64,000 nt of DNA, from NCBI RefSeq assembly GCF_041468085.1, contig NZ_CP121017.1:776001-840000 (forward strand), in the 5' to 3' direction. Under the pieces are notes generated by a model. It worked only from the letters and a program-made list of their open reading frames with translations. It did no database searches and was not told where the DNA came from. Each line of letters begins with the position of its first letter. Positions within the stretch are counted from its first letter, which is position 1. Below are positions 44,953 through 53,782 of this stretch, piece after piece. The DNA comes from Tistrella mobilis (lineage in GTDB: Bacteria > Pseudomonadota > Alphaproteobacteria > Tistrellales > Tistrellaceae). The position numbers and the translations under genes were made by a program.

Positions 44953-45498
44953 ATGGCGGATCATGATGGCCCCATGGAGGATCCGAGCGACGATACCGAG
45001 GGGATGGCACCGGTCTTCTGGACCATCGGCCATTCCGACCACCCGATCGACCGCTTCGTCGCCCTGCTGCGGGCGGTGGAGATCACGGCCGTGGCCGATC
45101 TGCGCTCGGTGCCCTGGTCCCGGCGTCATCCGCAATTCGGTGCCCGGCCGCTGGCGGCGGCGCTGAAGACGGCCGGCATCGCCCATGTGCCGCTGGGCGC
45201 CGAGCTGGGCGGGCGGCCGCCGGCCGATATCGATCCGGCCCGACTTGCCGAGGCGCGGGCGCGCGGCATCACCCGTCTGCTCGACGGTGCCCGTCGCCAT
45301 CGCATCGCGTTGATGTGCGCCGAGCGCGATCCGCTGGACTGCCACCGCTTCCATCTGGTCACGCCGCTGTTAAGGGCGGCGGGGGCACAGTTGGTGCATC
45401 TGACCCCCGATGGCGGGGCAGAGAGCGACGGGGCGGCACTGGAGCGCCTGGCGCGCCGCTGCCCGGCGCCGGCCGCGATCGGCGATCTGTTCGGCTAG
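44953..45498 (+). CDS. DUF488 family protein
   Basis: Protein of about 181 residues. The DUF488 hallmarks are FWTIGHSDHPIDRFVALLRAVEITAVADLRSVPWSRRHPQFG near the N-terminus and IALMCAERDPLDCHRFHLV near the C-terminus (CAE-x(4)-CHR motif). The family is of unknown function; conserved cysteines and histidine suggest a metal or nucleic-acid-related role. ATG 44953 is used; 44974 and 45004 (MAPVFWT, the latter preceded by GAGGGG) are alternatives. Its end overlaps the convergent aldo/keto reductase gene by 4 nt. Confidence 0.85.
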   Translation: MADHDGPMEDPSDDTEGMAPVFWTIGHSDHPIDRFVALLRAVEITAVADLRSVPWSRRHPQFGARPLAAALKTAGIAHVPLGAELGGRPPADIDPARLAEARARGITRLLDGARRHRIALMCAERDPLDCHRFHLVTPLLRAAGAQLVHLTPDGGAESDGAALERLARRCPAPAAIGDLFG

Positions 45499-46523
45499 GC
45501 GGAGAGGGCTGCCGCCATCGGCGCATCGACCAGGCCCTGAATGAACCAGTGCGGATAGACCGGAGCCAGGGCCGTGGCGGCGTCGAGAGCCGCGATCTCG
45601 TCTTCCGACAGGCGCAGGCCGGCGGCCCTGACGGTGTCGTCCAGCTGGTCCGGGCGACTCGCCCCCAGGATGACGCTGGAGACGCCCGGCCGTGCCAGCA
45701 GCCAGGCGATGGCGAGCTGTGCCAGGCTGGCCCCATGGGCTGCTGCGATCGGCCGCATCACATCGAGCAGGGCGAACCCGCGCGCCTTGTCGAAGGGCAG
45801 CAGGTCGAAGCCCGACAGCCGGCCATCGGGGCGATCCAGGCTGTTTCGATCATATTTGCCGGTCAGGAAGCCACCCGACAGCGGCCCCCAGACCGTGAGA
45901 CCCAGGCCATAGCGGGCGGCCATGGGCAGGAAGTCGCGTTCGATGTCGCGGCCGAGCAGCGAGTAATGCATCTGGGCATGGGTGAAGCGGGCGAGGCCGC
46001 GGGCGCGCTGGATTTCCAGGGCCGCGGCGATTTTCCAGGGCTGCCAGTTGGAGACGCCGAGATAGAGCGCCTTGCCGGCGCGGACCACCGCATCGAGCGC
46101 CTCCAGCGTCTCGTCCAGCGGGGTGTGCGGGTCTTCGCGATGGGCGACATAAAGCTCCACCCGGTCGGTACCCAGCCGGGTGAGGCTTTCATCGATCGAC
46201 CGCAGGATGTGGCGGCGGGACAGGCCCTGGCGGTCGAGCGCCGGGCCGTTGCGGAATCCGACCTTGGTGGTGATGGCGACGTGGTCGCGATGAGGCCGGA
46301 GGGCCCGGCCGAGCATGACCTCGCTTTCGCCGCCGGCATAGCCGTCGGCCGTGTCGAACAGGGTGATGCCGGCATCGAGCGCGCGGCCGATCATGGCCTC
46401 CGCCTCGGCGGTGCCGGTCTTGTAGATCGTGGGCATGTCGGCATTGCCGGCAGTGAAGGTCATGGCGCCGAAAGCGAGGCGCGAGACGACGAGGCCGCTC
46501 TGGCCGAGGGTCGTGTTGTGCAT
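45495..46523 (-). CDS. Aldo/keto reductase
   Basis: NADPH-dependent oxidoreductase of 342 residues with a TIM-barrel fold. The catalytic tetrad is visible: Asp and Tyr in LFDTADGYAGGESE, Lys in AITTKVGF, and His in ELYVAHRED. The NADPH-binding end is SSVILGASRPDQLDDTV. It belongs to the YajO/Tas-like group of aldo/keto reductases. The start at 46523 (MHNTTLGQSGL) is preferred to 46583, which would add a non-family leader. A divergent LysR gene 117 nt away is a likely regulator. Confidence 0.9.
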   Translation of the reverse strand: MHNTTLGQSGLVVSRLAFGAMTFTAGNADMPTIYKTGTAEAEAMIGRALDAGITLFDTADGYAGGESEVMLGRALRPHRDHVAITTKVGFRNGPALDRQGLSRRHILRSIDESLTRLGTDRVELYVAHREDPHTPLDETLEALDAVVRAGKALYLGVSNWQPWKIAAALEIQRARGLARFTHAQMHYSLLGRDIERDFLPMAARYGLGLTVWGPLSGGFLTGKYDRNSLDRPDGRLSGFDLLPFDKARGFALLDVMRPIAAAHGASLAQLAIAWLLARPGVSSVILGASRPDQLDDTVRAAGLRLSEDEIAALDAATALAPVYPHWFIQGLVDAPMAAALSA

Positions 46524-46609
46524 GCGCGGGGCCTTTCCCGATCGAGGCGTTGATGCCTGATGATCCCGCAGTGAAAGCGTCATGAAAATCGTGTAGTCAT
46601 ATCCAATCT

Positions 46610-46621
46610 GTTAAGCTTAAC
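46610..46621. promoter_or_regulatory. Palindrome in the aldo/keto reductase-LysR intergenic region
   Basis: GTTAAGCTTAAC is a perfect 12-bp palindrome 20 nt upstream of the LysR start and 87 nt upstream of the divergent reductase start. It contains a T-N(10-11)-A spacing and could be the autoregulatory LysR site. Confidence 0.4.
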
Positions 46622-46640
46622 TTTCTAATCGAGGTGTCCG

Positions 46641-47588
46641 ATGTCGCGGAGCGACGCCTTTCAGGGCGTGGCTGAATTCCTGGCGGTGGCCGAACAGGCG
46701 AGTTTCCGGCGCGCGGCCGGCGTGCTGGGGGTGACGCCGGCCGCCGTCAGTCAGGCCGTACGGGCGCTGGAACTGCGCACCGGCGTGGCGCTTTTCCACC
46801 GCACCACCCGCAAGGTGGGGCTGACCGAGGCGGGGGAGGCGCTGAAGGCGAGGCTGGCCCCGGCCATGGCCGACATGACCGCCGCCTTCGACCGGCTGGA
46901 CGATTTTCGCGGCCGTCCGCAGGGCCATCTGCGTCTGACCGTCCCGCGTCTGGCCGTGGAACTGGTGGTGGCGCCGGTGCTGCCGGTTTTCCGCCGGCTT
47001 TATCCGGAGGTGACGGTGGAGGTCGCGGTGCAGGATGCGGCGGTGGATCTGGCCGATGAAGGCTTCGATGCCGGCATCCGGATCGGCGAGTTCGTCGCCC
47101 GCGACATGATCACCGTGGCGCTGACCCGCGATTTCCGCTGGGTGGTCGCCGGAACGCCCGGCTATTTCGACACCCATGGCCGGCCGTCGGACCCGCGGGC
47201 GCTGTTCGATGGCCATGACTGCATCCGCTATCGCTACCCCACCTCCGGCATGATCTATCGCTGGGAGTTCGAGCGCACGGGCGAGGCCTTCCGGCTGGAT
47301 CCGCCGGGGGCCATGATCGTCAATGACGCCGCGCTGATGCGCGAGCTGGCGCTGGCCGGGCTGGGACTGATCTATGCCGCAGATCTGCAGATCGCGGGCG
47401 ATGTCGCGGCGGGCCGGCTGGAGACGGTGCTGGCGGAGTGGCTGCCGGTCTCGGACGGGCTGCGGCTCTATTTTCCGGACCGCAGCCGCAACCAGCCGAA
47501 GCTGCGCGCCTTCATCGATGTCGCGCGGCGGGTGCTGCGCGAACGGGCGGCGGCTCTGCCCATATCCGACCAGGAGGATCGCTCATGA
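46641..47588 (+). CDS. LysR-family transcriptional regulator
   Basis: Regulator of 315 residues. The N-terminal winged helix reads FLAVAEQASFRRAAGVLGVTPAAVSQAVRALELRTGVALFHRTTRKVGLTEAGE. The C-terminal periplasmic-binding-like effector domain includes RLTVPRLAVELVVAPVLPVFRRLYPEV. It is close to the LysR subgroup adjacent to oxidoreductases. It is divergent from the aldo/keto reductase gene, its likely target, and overlaps the downstream cation efflux gene by 4 nt. Confidence 0.9.
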   Translation: MSRSDAFQGVAEFLAVAEQASFRRAAGVLGVTPAAVSQAVRALELRTGVALFHRTTRKVGLTEAGEALKARLAPAMADMTAAFDRLDDFRGRPQGHLRLTVPRLAVELVVAPVLPVFRRLYPEVTVEVAVQDAAVDLADEGFDAGIRIGEFVARDMITVALTRDFRWVVAGTPGYFDTHGRPSDPRALFDGHDCIRYRYPTSGMIYRWEFERTGEAFRLDPPGAMIVNDAALMRELALAGLGLIYAADLQIAGDVAAGRLETVLAEWLPVSDGLRLYFPDRSRNQPKLRAFIDVARRVLRERAAALPISDQEDRS

Positions 47589-48484
47589 CCGCCGCGCGCG
47601 AAGCACAGGTTCTGCGTCGGTCGATCGCCGCCACCCTGCTGGTCTCGGCGCTGGGCATCGGTTTCGGCCTGGTGTCGGGTGCGCAGTCGATCATCTTCGA
47701 CGGTGTGTTCTCGGTGCTGGATGCGGCCCTCTCGCTGCTGTCGCTGATGGTCACGCGGCTGGTTGCCCGCGAGGACAGCCGGCGCTTCCAGCACGGTTTC
47801 TGGCATATCGAGCCCATGGTGATCGCGGTCAATGGCGGCATCACCCTGCTGCTCTGCGGTTATGCCTTCGTGACCGCGGCCACTGATCTGCTGGCCGGCG
47901 GCCGGCCGCTCGCCTTCGGCTGGGCAGCCGGTTATGCGGTGGTGGTGGCCGCGATGGGTTTCGCCATGTTCGCCTATGGCCGCCGCGCCAACCGGCAGAT
48001 CGGCTCGGACCTGCTGGCGCTGGATGCCCGGGGCTGGCTGCTGTCGGCGCTGATCACCAGCGCACTGCTGGTGGCCTTCGTCGCGGGGGCCATTCTGGAC
48101 GGCACGCCTTATGCCTGGCTCACCCCCTATGTCGATCCGGCGGTGCTGATGGTGCTGACGCTCTGTCTGCTGCCGGTGCCGGCGCGGATCGTGTGGCGGG
48201 CGGCGACCGAGATTTTCCTGATGACCCCCGATACGCTGGATGCCCGGGTGCGGCGGGTGATGGATGAGGTGGTGGCACGGCATGGCTTCACCACCTATTC
48301 CAGCTATGCGGCAAAGGTCGGCCGCGGTCGGTTCATCGAGATCCATGTCGTGGTGCCCTCCGATCACCCGGGTACCACCGCCTGGTTCGACGAGATCCGC
48401 CGCGAAATCGGCGACGCGCTGGGCGGCGCCGGCCCGCATCGCTGGCTGACCATCGTGTTCACGACCGATCCCGCCTGGATCTGA
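47585..48484 (+). CDS. Cation diffusion facilitator family transporter
   Basis: Integral membrane cation exporter of 299 residues with about five to six membrane segments. The metal site region is seen in SIIFDGVFSVLDAALSLLSLMVTRLVAREDSRRFQHGFWHIEPM (D-x(3)-D-type in TM2) and in TM5 (LALDARGWLLSALITSALL). A short cytoplasmic C-terminal domain (RVRRVMDEVVARHG...RFIEIHVVVP) completes the fold. Likely substrates are Zn2+, Fe2+, Co2+ or Mn2+. Translation is coupled to the LysR gene by a 4-nt overlap. Its end overlaps the convergent MFS gene by 26 nt. Confidence 0.85.
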   Translation: MTAAREAQVLRRSIAATLLVSALGIGFGLVSGAQSIIFDGVFSVLDAALSLLSLMVTRLVAREDSRRFQHGFWHIEPMVIAVNGGITLLLCGYAFVTAATDLLAGGRPLAFGWAAGYAVVVAAMGFAMFAYGRRANRQIGSDLLALDARGWLLSALITSALLVAFVAGAILDGTPYAWLTPYVDPAVLMVLTLCLLPVPARIVWRAATEIFLMTPDTLDARVRRVMDEVVARHGFTTYSSYAAKVGRGRFIEIHVVVPSDHPGTTAWFDEIRREIGDALGGAGPHRWLTIVFTTDPAWI

Positions 48485-49928
48485 CCGCCGATGCCGGCCG
48501 TTCCGCCACCCTGCGCCCGACGAGCGCAATGACGATGCCGGTCAGCATCAGCAGGGCGGCGGTGGCGAAGGTGATGCGCAGCCCCCGGGCGACGGCATCG
48601 GCGCCGGCGGTGGTGACGTTGCCGCCTGCGGCAGCGGCGAAGATCGCGCCCATCACCGCCGCACCGGTCACCAGCCCCAGATTGCGGGCGAGGCCCAGCA
48701 TACCCGAGGTGACGCCGCGCCGGTCTGCGGGCACCTTGGCCATGATCTGGGTGTTGTTGGCGGCCTGGAACAGCTGATAGCCGGGGGTGAGTACCAGGAT
48801 GCCGGCGAGATAGCCGGTCAGGCCGAACCAGGTGGGGAGGAGTGCGAGCAGGGCGGCACCCGTCGCCATGGCGGCGAGCCCCGCGACCGCCATCAGCCCG
48901 GCATCGCCACGGTCGACCAGCCGGCCGAGCGGCAGGCCGGTCAGGGCCGACAGCACCGGGCCCACCGACATCACCAGACCGACCCGCGCGGTGCCGAGGC
49001 CGAGCGTGTGCGAGAGGTAGAAGGGGGCGACCACCAGCGTGGTCATGATCACGGTCGCGATCAGCAGGTTGCAGATCAGCGCAGATGCGAGCAGCGGTTC
49101 GCGGAGCGCCGCCGGCCGGATCAGCGGTGCCCGGGCGCAGCGCTCCACGGCCACGAAGATCGCGATGCCGAGGGCGGTGATGCCGAGCAGGATGAAAGCA
49201 GCGGTGTCGGGCCCGTGCGGCCGGGTCATCGCCAGGGCATAGGCGCCGAGGCTGAAGGCCAGAACCAGCGTCCCGGGCAGGTCGAGCCCCTGACGGGGTG
49301 CCGTTGTCGGGGTGGGGGTGGGCGCGGCCGGCAGGCCGCGGCGGATCAGCAGCAGGGCGGCGAGTGCCGCCGGCACCAGCACGATGAACACCGCCCGCCA
49401 GCCGGCGGCGGCGATCAGCAGCCCGCCCATGGAGGGACCGAGGGCGGTGCCGATGGCCGAGGTGGTGCCGAGCAGGCCCATGGCGGCGCCTGTACGCTCT
49501 GCGGCCACCGTCTCGCGGACCAGTGCCAGGGTCAGCGCCATCAGCACGGCGGCCCCCAGCCCCTGAAGCGCGCGGGCGGCGATCAGCAGCCCGAAGGACG
49601 GTGCCAGCCCGCAGAAGGCGGAGGCGAGGGCGAAGAGCACAAGCCCGGCCGAGAGCACGCGCCGGCGTCCGAGCGCGTCGCCCAGCCGGCCCGCGCCCAC
49701 GATCGCGACCGTCACCGCCAGCAGATAGGCCAGCACCACCCATTGCACCGCCTGAAACGGTACGTCGAGGGCGTGGGCAAGCGTCGGCAGGGCGACATTG
49801 GCGATGCTGACGCCGAGCGAGGCGGTCAGCATCGACAGTGCCAGACCGGTCAGGCCAAGGCGGCCGGCGCGGGAAGGATCGGCCCCGGGGGACGTGGTTC
49901 GGGTGGAGGAGGGGGGCATGTCGGTCAT
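48459..49928 (-). CDS. MFS transporter (DHA2-like drug efflux family)
   Basis: Major facilitator of 489 residues with 14 predicted membrane segments. The family patterns are SIANVALPTLAHAL, WVVLAYLLAVTVAIVGAGRLGDALGRRRVL (motif A), ALQGLGAAVLMALTLALV and AIGTALGPSMGGLL (motif C, G-x(6)-G-P-x-x-G-G), typical of proton-driven drug/H+ antiporters (EmrB/QacA group). The start at 49928 (MTDMPPSSTRT) is used. A LysR gene lies divergent 146 nt away and may regulate it. Confidence 0.88.
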   Translation of the reverse strand: MTDMPPSSTRTTSPGADPSRAGRLGLTGLALSMLTASLGVSIANVALPTLAHALDVPFQAVQWVVLAYLLAVTVAIVGAGRLGDALGRRRVLSAGLVLFALASAFCGLAPSFGLLIAARALQGLGAAVLMALTLALVRETVAAERTGAAMGLLGTTSAIGTALGPSMGGLLIAAAGWRAVFIVLVPAALAALLLIRRGLPAAPTPTPTTAPRQGLDLPGTLVLAFSLGAYALAMTRPHGPDTAAFILLGITALGIAIFVAVERCARAPLIRPAALREPLLASALICNLLIATVIMTTLVVAPFYLSHTLGLGTARVGLVMSVGPVLSALTGLPLGRLVDRGDAGLMAVAGLAAMATGAALLALLPTWFGLTGYLAGILVLTPGYQLFQAANNTQIMAKVPADRRGVTSGMLGLARNLGLVTGAAVMGAIFAAAAGGNVTTAGADAVARGLRITFATAALLMLTGIVIALVGRRVAERPASAVRSRRDRS

Positions 49929-50074
49929 CGGGGGCTCCGTCGGTCGCCTGCTCCGGCTCGGGAGCTGCATGACAGCCTGCGCCCGGCCATGACATGGCGG
50001 AAGCTGCAGCATTTGCAGTCAAAGGCTGCATCCGGCGCCATATGTCGGGCGCCATGGCGTGCTATCATCCCGAC

Positions 50075-50974
50075 ATGGCGATTCCGGATCTCAATCTGCT
50101 CATCGCGCTCGACGCGTTGCTCGGCGAATGCAGTGTCGCCCGGGCGGCGGCTCGGCTGCAGCTCAGCGCCTCGGCGACCAGCCGGGTGCTGGCGCGGCTG
50201 CGCGAGACCACCGGCGATCCGCTGCTGGTCCGGGCCGGCCGCGGCCTGGTGCCGACCCCGCGGGCGCTGGAACTGCGGGACGAGGCGGCGCGGCTGGTGC
50301 GCGAGGCCGAGATTCTGCTGCGGCCGGCAGCCCCGCCCGATCTGGCCCGGATCGAGCGGTCGTTCACCTTCAGGACCCGCGAAGGCTTCGTCGAGACCTT
50401 CGGCCTGGCCCTGCTCGGGCGCATCGCGCAGGAGGCGCCGGGGGTGCGGCTGCATTTCGTCGCCCGCACCGACAAGGACGGCACGGCGCTGCGCAACGGG
50501 GTGGTGGATCTGGAGACGGGGGTGGCGAGCGGGACCGCGGGCCCCGAACTGCGCGCCCAGGCGCTGTTCCGCGACCGCTTCGTGGCGGTGGTGCGCGCCG
50601 ACCATGCGCTGGCCCGCACGCCACAGCCGACACCGGCGCTTTATGCCGCGGGGGATCATGTCCGCGTGGCGCGCCGGCCTGCGGGCCAAGAGACCGTTGA
50701 TCAGGCGCTGGCGGTGCTGGGGCTGGAGCGGCGGGTGATCACCACCGTCGCCAGCTTCCCGGCCGCCCTTTTCCTGGTCCGCGATGGCGGGCTGATCGCC
50801 ACCGTGCCCGAGCGGTCGACCGGCCGGCTGCGCGACGGGCTCGTCACCATCCCTCTGCCGCTGCCGGTGCCCGACCTCACCATCTCGCTGCTCTGGCACC
50901 CGCGGATGGACGCCGATCCGGTCCATCGCTGGCTGCGCGGGGTGGTGCGGGAGGTGGTTGGGGAACGGCGCTGA
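50075..50974 (+). CDS. LysR-family transcriptional regulator
   Basis: Regulator of 299 residues. The winged helix begins LNLLIALDALLGECSVARAAARLQLSASATSRVLARLRETTGDPLLVRAGRGLVPTPRALEL, the NodD/LinR-like subgroup (PDLNLL start). The effector domain includes FTFRTREGFVETFGLALLGRIAQEAPGVRL. It is divergent from the MFS efflux gene, its probable target. The 3' end is crossed by ~98 nt of an antisense frame of the toxin-like gene, which argues that frame is damaged. Confidence 0.9.
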   Translation: MAIPDLNLLIALDALLGECSVARAAARLQLSASATSRVLARLRETTGDPLLVRAGRGLVPTPRALELRDEAARLVREAEILLRPAAPPDLARIERSFTFRTREGFVETFGLALLGRIAQEAPGVRLHFVARTDKDGTALRNGVVDLETGVASGTAGPELRAQALFRDRFVAVVRADHALARTPQPTPALYAAGDHVRVARRPAGQETVDQALAVLGLERRVITTVASFPAALFLVRDGGLIATVPERSTGRLRDGLVTIPLPLPVPDLTISLLWHPRMDADPVHRWLRGVVREVVGERR

Positions 50975-51314
50975 CGGCGCGTGGCCCACGTCTATTCCGT
51001 GCGCCGTACTGTCCGCAGCCGTCTTGCTTTTGCCAGGACACCGACCCGCCGGCGCAGTTCAAGGACCGCAAACCATCAAGGCCGAGGCGCTGCTTGGTCT
51101 CGGCAGGAAGTTCCAGAGCCGCATCGGGATCGCCGGGCGGTGAATGGGTGATCGGCAGGACCGTCACCTGTTTGAGGCCGTCTTCATCAAGGCTGACCAG
51201 GACCACGGCACAAGGCCTGTCCTTCACCCCTTCTTCTTGCCCGGCGCGGTGTTCAGACCACCAGAGAAAACTGTAGCGAACGACCAGGCCCGGGGTCGGA
51301 TCGGGGGCTCTCAC
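50877..51314 (-). CDS. PemK/MazF-like toxin, probably frameshifted at its 3' end
   Basis: Predicted 145-residue protein starting with GTG at 51314. Residues 1-80 resemble a PemK/MazF-like growth inhibitor common in Alphaproteobacteria: PGLVVRYSFLWWSEHRAGQEEGVKDRPCAVVLV, then VTVLPITHSPPGDPDAALELPAETKQRLGLD. After residue ~80 the frame no longer looks like the family and becomes low-complexity (PQPPPAPPRAASDG), running 98 nt into the convergent LysR gene. In a second frame the sequence continues as WFAVLEL... and stops at 50992 without the overlap. I infer a frameshift or decayed end. A Phd-like antitoxin gene ends 9 nt upstream. Confidence 0.55.
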   Translation of the reverse strand: MRAPDPTPGLVVRYSFLWWSEHRAGQEEGVKDRPCAVVLVSLDEDGLKQVTVLPITHSPPGDPDAALELPAETKQRLGLDGLRSLNCAGGSVSWQKQDGCGQYGARNRRGPRAVSAVPQPPPAPPRAASDGPDRRPSAGARAARW

Positions 51315-51323
51315 CGTCCCCGC

Positions 51324-51602
51324 TCACTTCCAGCCATGTGCGGGGAATTCGTGGTCAAACTGCGCGCATTCGGGGCCGGGCTCGGCGGCCTCGATGGCAG
51401 CGATGTCGTCGTCGGAAAGATCTTCGACCCGCAAAACCTCCCGATCCCGCCGCTTCAGGCGACGATACTCGTTCATCGAAATCAGAACCACGGCGTCTTC
51501 CCCTTCGTCCAGGACGACAACCGGCTGATGTTTTGCAGCCGACCTGTACCGGCTGAAGTTGTGCTCAAATTCCTCAGAGGGAATTTCAAGAGTGTCACTC
51601 AT
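51324..51602 (-). CDS. Phd/YefM-like antitoxin
   Basis: Small protein of 92 residues. FEHNFSRYRSAAKHQPVVVLDEGEDAVVLISMNEYRRLKRRDRE follows the Phd/YefM antitoxin pattern: N-terminal DNA-binding fold with V-V-L-x(5)-V-V-L-I-S-x-x-E-Y. The acidic C-terminal tail (EDLSDDDIAAIEAAEPGPE) would wrap the toxin. It precedes the PemK-like toxin gene by 9 nt on the same strand, the usual antitoxin-first order. Autoregulation is expected; no operator was recognised. Confidence 0.75.
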   Translation of the reverse strand: MSDTLEIPSEEFEHNFSRYRSAAKHQPVVVLDEGEDAVVLISMNEYRRLKRRDREVLRVEDLSDDDIAAIEAAEPGPECAQFDHEFPAHGWK

Positions 51603-51681
51603 ATCGGGCCTCCCGATTGTCGTTCTACTTTAGAGATGGGGGGCGCATGCGTCAATTTCAGCGCCGCATATCGCGGCCGGT

Positions 51682-52599
51682 TCACCCATTCCGCCAGATC
51701 CCCCCCACCACCAGCGCCTCGGTCAGGATCCGGGCGGCGCGGGCTTCGGGGCTGTCGGGCGGGCGGCGGACCGAGACGTCCTCGATGATGAACTCCACCT
51801 CTTCCAGCGCCGGCAGGCCGGGGCCACCCTCAAGTTCCACCAGGCCATGAGGACGCATGCTGCGGGGCTGGACCATCACGCCCAGCCCGGCATCGGCCGC
51901 GGCCTTGAGCCCGCTCAGGCTGCCCGAGGTGCAGACGATCCGCCAGGCCCGGCCGGCACGGTCGAGCGCGTCAATCGCCGCCGCCCGGGTGATGCTGGGC
52001 GGCGGAAAGGCGATCAGCGGCAGCGGTCGGGCGGGATCGGCGATGTCGGCGCTGCGCGCCGCCCAGATCAGCGGCTCGCGGTGCACCGGCCGGCCGCGGG
52101 GCCGGCCCAGGCGCCGCTTGGCCAGCACCAGATCCAGCAACCCGTCATCCAGCATGCGGTGCAGCGTGCCCGAGAGCGCGACGGTGATTTCCAGATCGAT
52201 GGCGGGATGGTCGCGCACGAAGCTTTCCAGCACCCGGCCGAGCCGGCTGGTGACGAAGTCTTCCGAGGCGCCGAAGCGCAGCCGGCCATGGAGTTCACGG
52301 TCGGCGAAATGCGCCCGTGCGCGATCTTCGACCGCCAGCATGGCGCGGGCGAAGCCGAGCATGGCTTCGCCATCCGTCGTCAGCGACAGATGATGGGTGT
52401 CGCGATCGATGAGCCGCCGGCCGGCCGCCGCCTCCAGCCGGGCGACATGCTGGCTGACGGTCGACTGGCCGAGCCCCAGCCCGCGGGCGGCGGCGGTAAA
52501 ACTGCCGGCCTCGGCCACGGCCATGAAACTGCGCAGCTGAACGGGATCGAGCATCGGCTCGGCCTCTTCGGGGATGGGGATCCGGTCATCGTGAAACAT
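51682..52599 (-). CDS. LysR-family transcriptional regulator
   Basis: Regulator of about 305 residues. The DNA-binding part is LRSFMAVAEAGSFTAAARGLGLGQSTVSQHVARLEAAAGRRLIDRDTHHLSLTTDGEAML. The effector domain begins LRFGASEDFVTSRLGRVLESFV. Starts at 52620, 52599 (MFHDDRIPIP) and 52554 (MLDPVQLRSF) are possible; 52599 is used. It is divergent from the bile-acid:sodium-symporter-like gene 63 nt away and is the likely regulator of that gene. Confidence 0.88.
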   Translation of the reverse strand: MFHDDRIPIPEEAEPMLDPVQLRSFMAVAEAGSFTAAARGLGLGQSTVSQHVARLEAAAGRRLIDRDTHHLSLTTDGEAMLGFARAMLAVEDRARAHFADRELHGRLRFGASEDFVTSRLGRVLESFVRDHPAIDLEITVALSGTLHRMLDDGLLDLVLAKRRLGRPRGRPVHREPLIWAARSADIADPARPLPLIAFPPPSITRAAAIDALDRAGRAWRIVCTSGSLSGLKAAADAGLGVMVQPRSMRPHGLVELEGGPGLPALEEVEFIIEDVSVRRPPDSPEARAARILTEALVVGGIWRNG

Positions 52600-52662
52600 G
52601 ATGCCTGTTATTCCTTCCATCCTGAACCGCGATGGCGCAGAACAACAAAAAGGAGGACGGCC

Positions 52663-53703
52663 ATGGCCCTGTTGTCGCGCATTCTACCGGACCGTTTCGT
52701 GCTGGCGCTGATCCTGGCGGTTGCGACCGCCTCGATCCTGCCCGTGGACGGCCGGGCGTCGGAGATCCTGCACGATGTGGCCACCGTGGCGATTGCGGCG
52801 GTGTTCTTCCTCCATGGCGGCCGGCTCTCCCGTGCGACGGTGATCGAGGGCATGACCAACTGGCGCCTGCATATCGCGGTGCTGGCCACGACTTTCGTGA
52901 TCTTCCCGGTGCTGGGCCTTGCCATCACCCATCTGCTGCCGGAAAGCGTGCTGTCGCCGGCGATCGCGATGGGGCTGCTGTTCCTCTGCGTGCTGCCTTC
53001 CACCGTTCAGTCGTCCATCGCCTTCACCGCCATCGCCGGCGGCAATGTCCCGGCGGCGGTGTGCTCGGCCTCGGCCTCGAACATCCTCGGCATGTTCATC
53101 ACCCCGGCCATGGTGGCGCTGCTGTTCGGTGCCAGCGGCCAGGGGGTGTCGCTGGATCAGGTGGAGGCGATCGTCTTCCAGCTGCTGGTGCCGTTCATCG
53201 CCGGCCAGGTGCTGGAACGCTGGATCGGCGGCTGGCTGCGCCGCCACCGCAAGCCGCTGGGGCTGGTCGATCGCGGCTCGATCGTGCTGGTGGTTTATCT
53301 CGCCTTTTCGGGCGCGGTGGTCTCGGGCTTCTGGAACCGGGTCGGTGCGCTGGACCTGGCGGTGATGCTGGTGGTCGACTGCCTGCTGCTGGCCCTGGTG
53401 CTGGCGATCACCATGCTGGGCTCGCGCTGGCTGGGCTTTTCGCGGGCCGACCGGATCACCATCGTGTTCTGCGGCTCGAAGAAGACACTCGCTTCGGGCG
53501 TGCCCATGGCCAATGTGATCTTCGCCGGCCGCGACACCGGTGCGATCCTGATGCCGCTGATGCTGTTCCACCAGATCCAGCTGATGGTCTGCGCGGTGCT
53601 GGCCCGCCGCTATGCCCGGCTCGCCGAGGCGGAGGCAGAGGCCGAAGCGGACGCCGGGGCAAAGGGTGGCGGTGCTGCCGCCACCGGACACAACGCCGCA
53701 TAG
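52663..53703 (+). CDS. Bile acid:sodium symporter family protein (YfeH-like)
   Basis: Membrane protein of 346 residues with about 10 hydrophobic segments, SBF-like family (PF13593-type, YfeH). Typical blocks are VFFLHGGRLSRATVIEGMTNWRLH, LFLCVLPSTVQSSIAFTAIAGGNVPAAVCSASASNILGMFITP and FCGSKKTLASGVPMANVIFA. An Ala/Glu-rich tail (AEAEAEAEADAGAKGG) ends the protein. AGGAGG lies 7 nt upstream of the ATG at 52663. Substrate unknown; bile acids are unlikely in this context. Controlled presumably by the divergent LysR protein. Confidence 0.88.
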   Translation: MALLSRILPDRFVLALILAVATASILPVDGRASEILHDVATVAIAAVFFLHGGRLSRATVIEGMTNWRLHIAVLATTFVIFPVLGLAITHLLPESVLSPAIAMGLLFLCVLPSTVQSSIAFTAIAGGNVPAAVCSASASNILGMFITPAMVALLFGASGQGVSLDQVEAIVFQLLVPFIAGQVLERWIGGWLRRHRKPLGLVDRGSIVLVVYLAFSGAVVSGFWNRVGALDLAVMLVVDCLLLALVLAITMLGSRWLGFSRADRITIVFCGSKKTLASGVPMANVIFAGRDTGAILMPLMLFHQIQLMVCAVLARRYARLAEAEAEAEADAGAKGGGAAATGHNAA

Positions 53704-53782
53704 CCCCGCACCGCGGCCGCTGCTAGCCTGTCGCCCGCGAGGCCGTCACGGCCTGGCGGCCGGTGTCACGGAGGAGGGGCGC

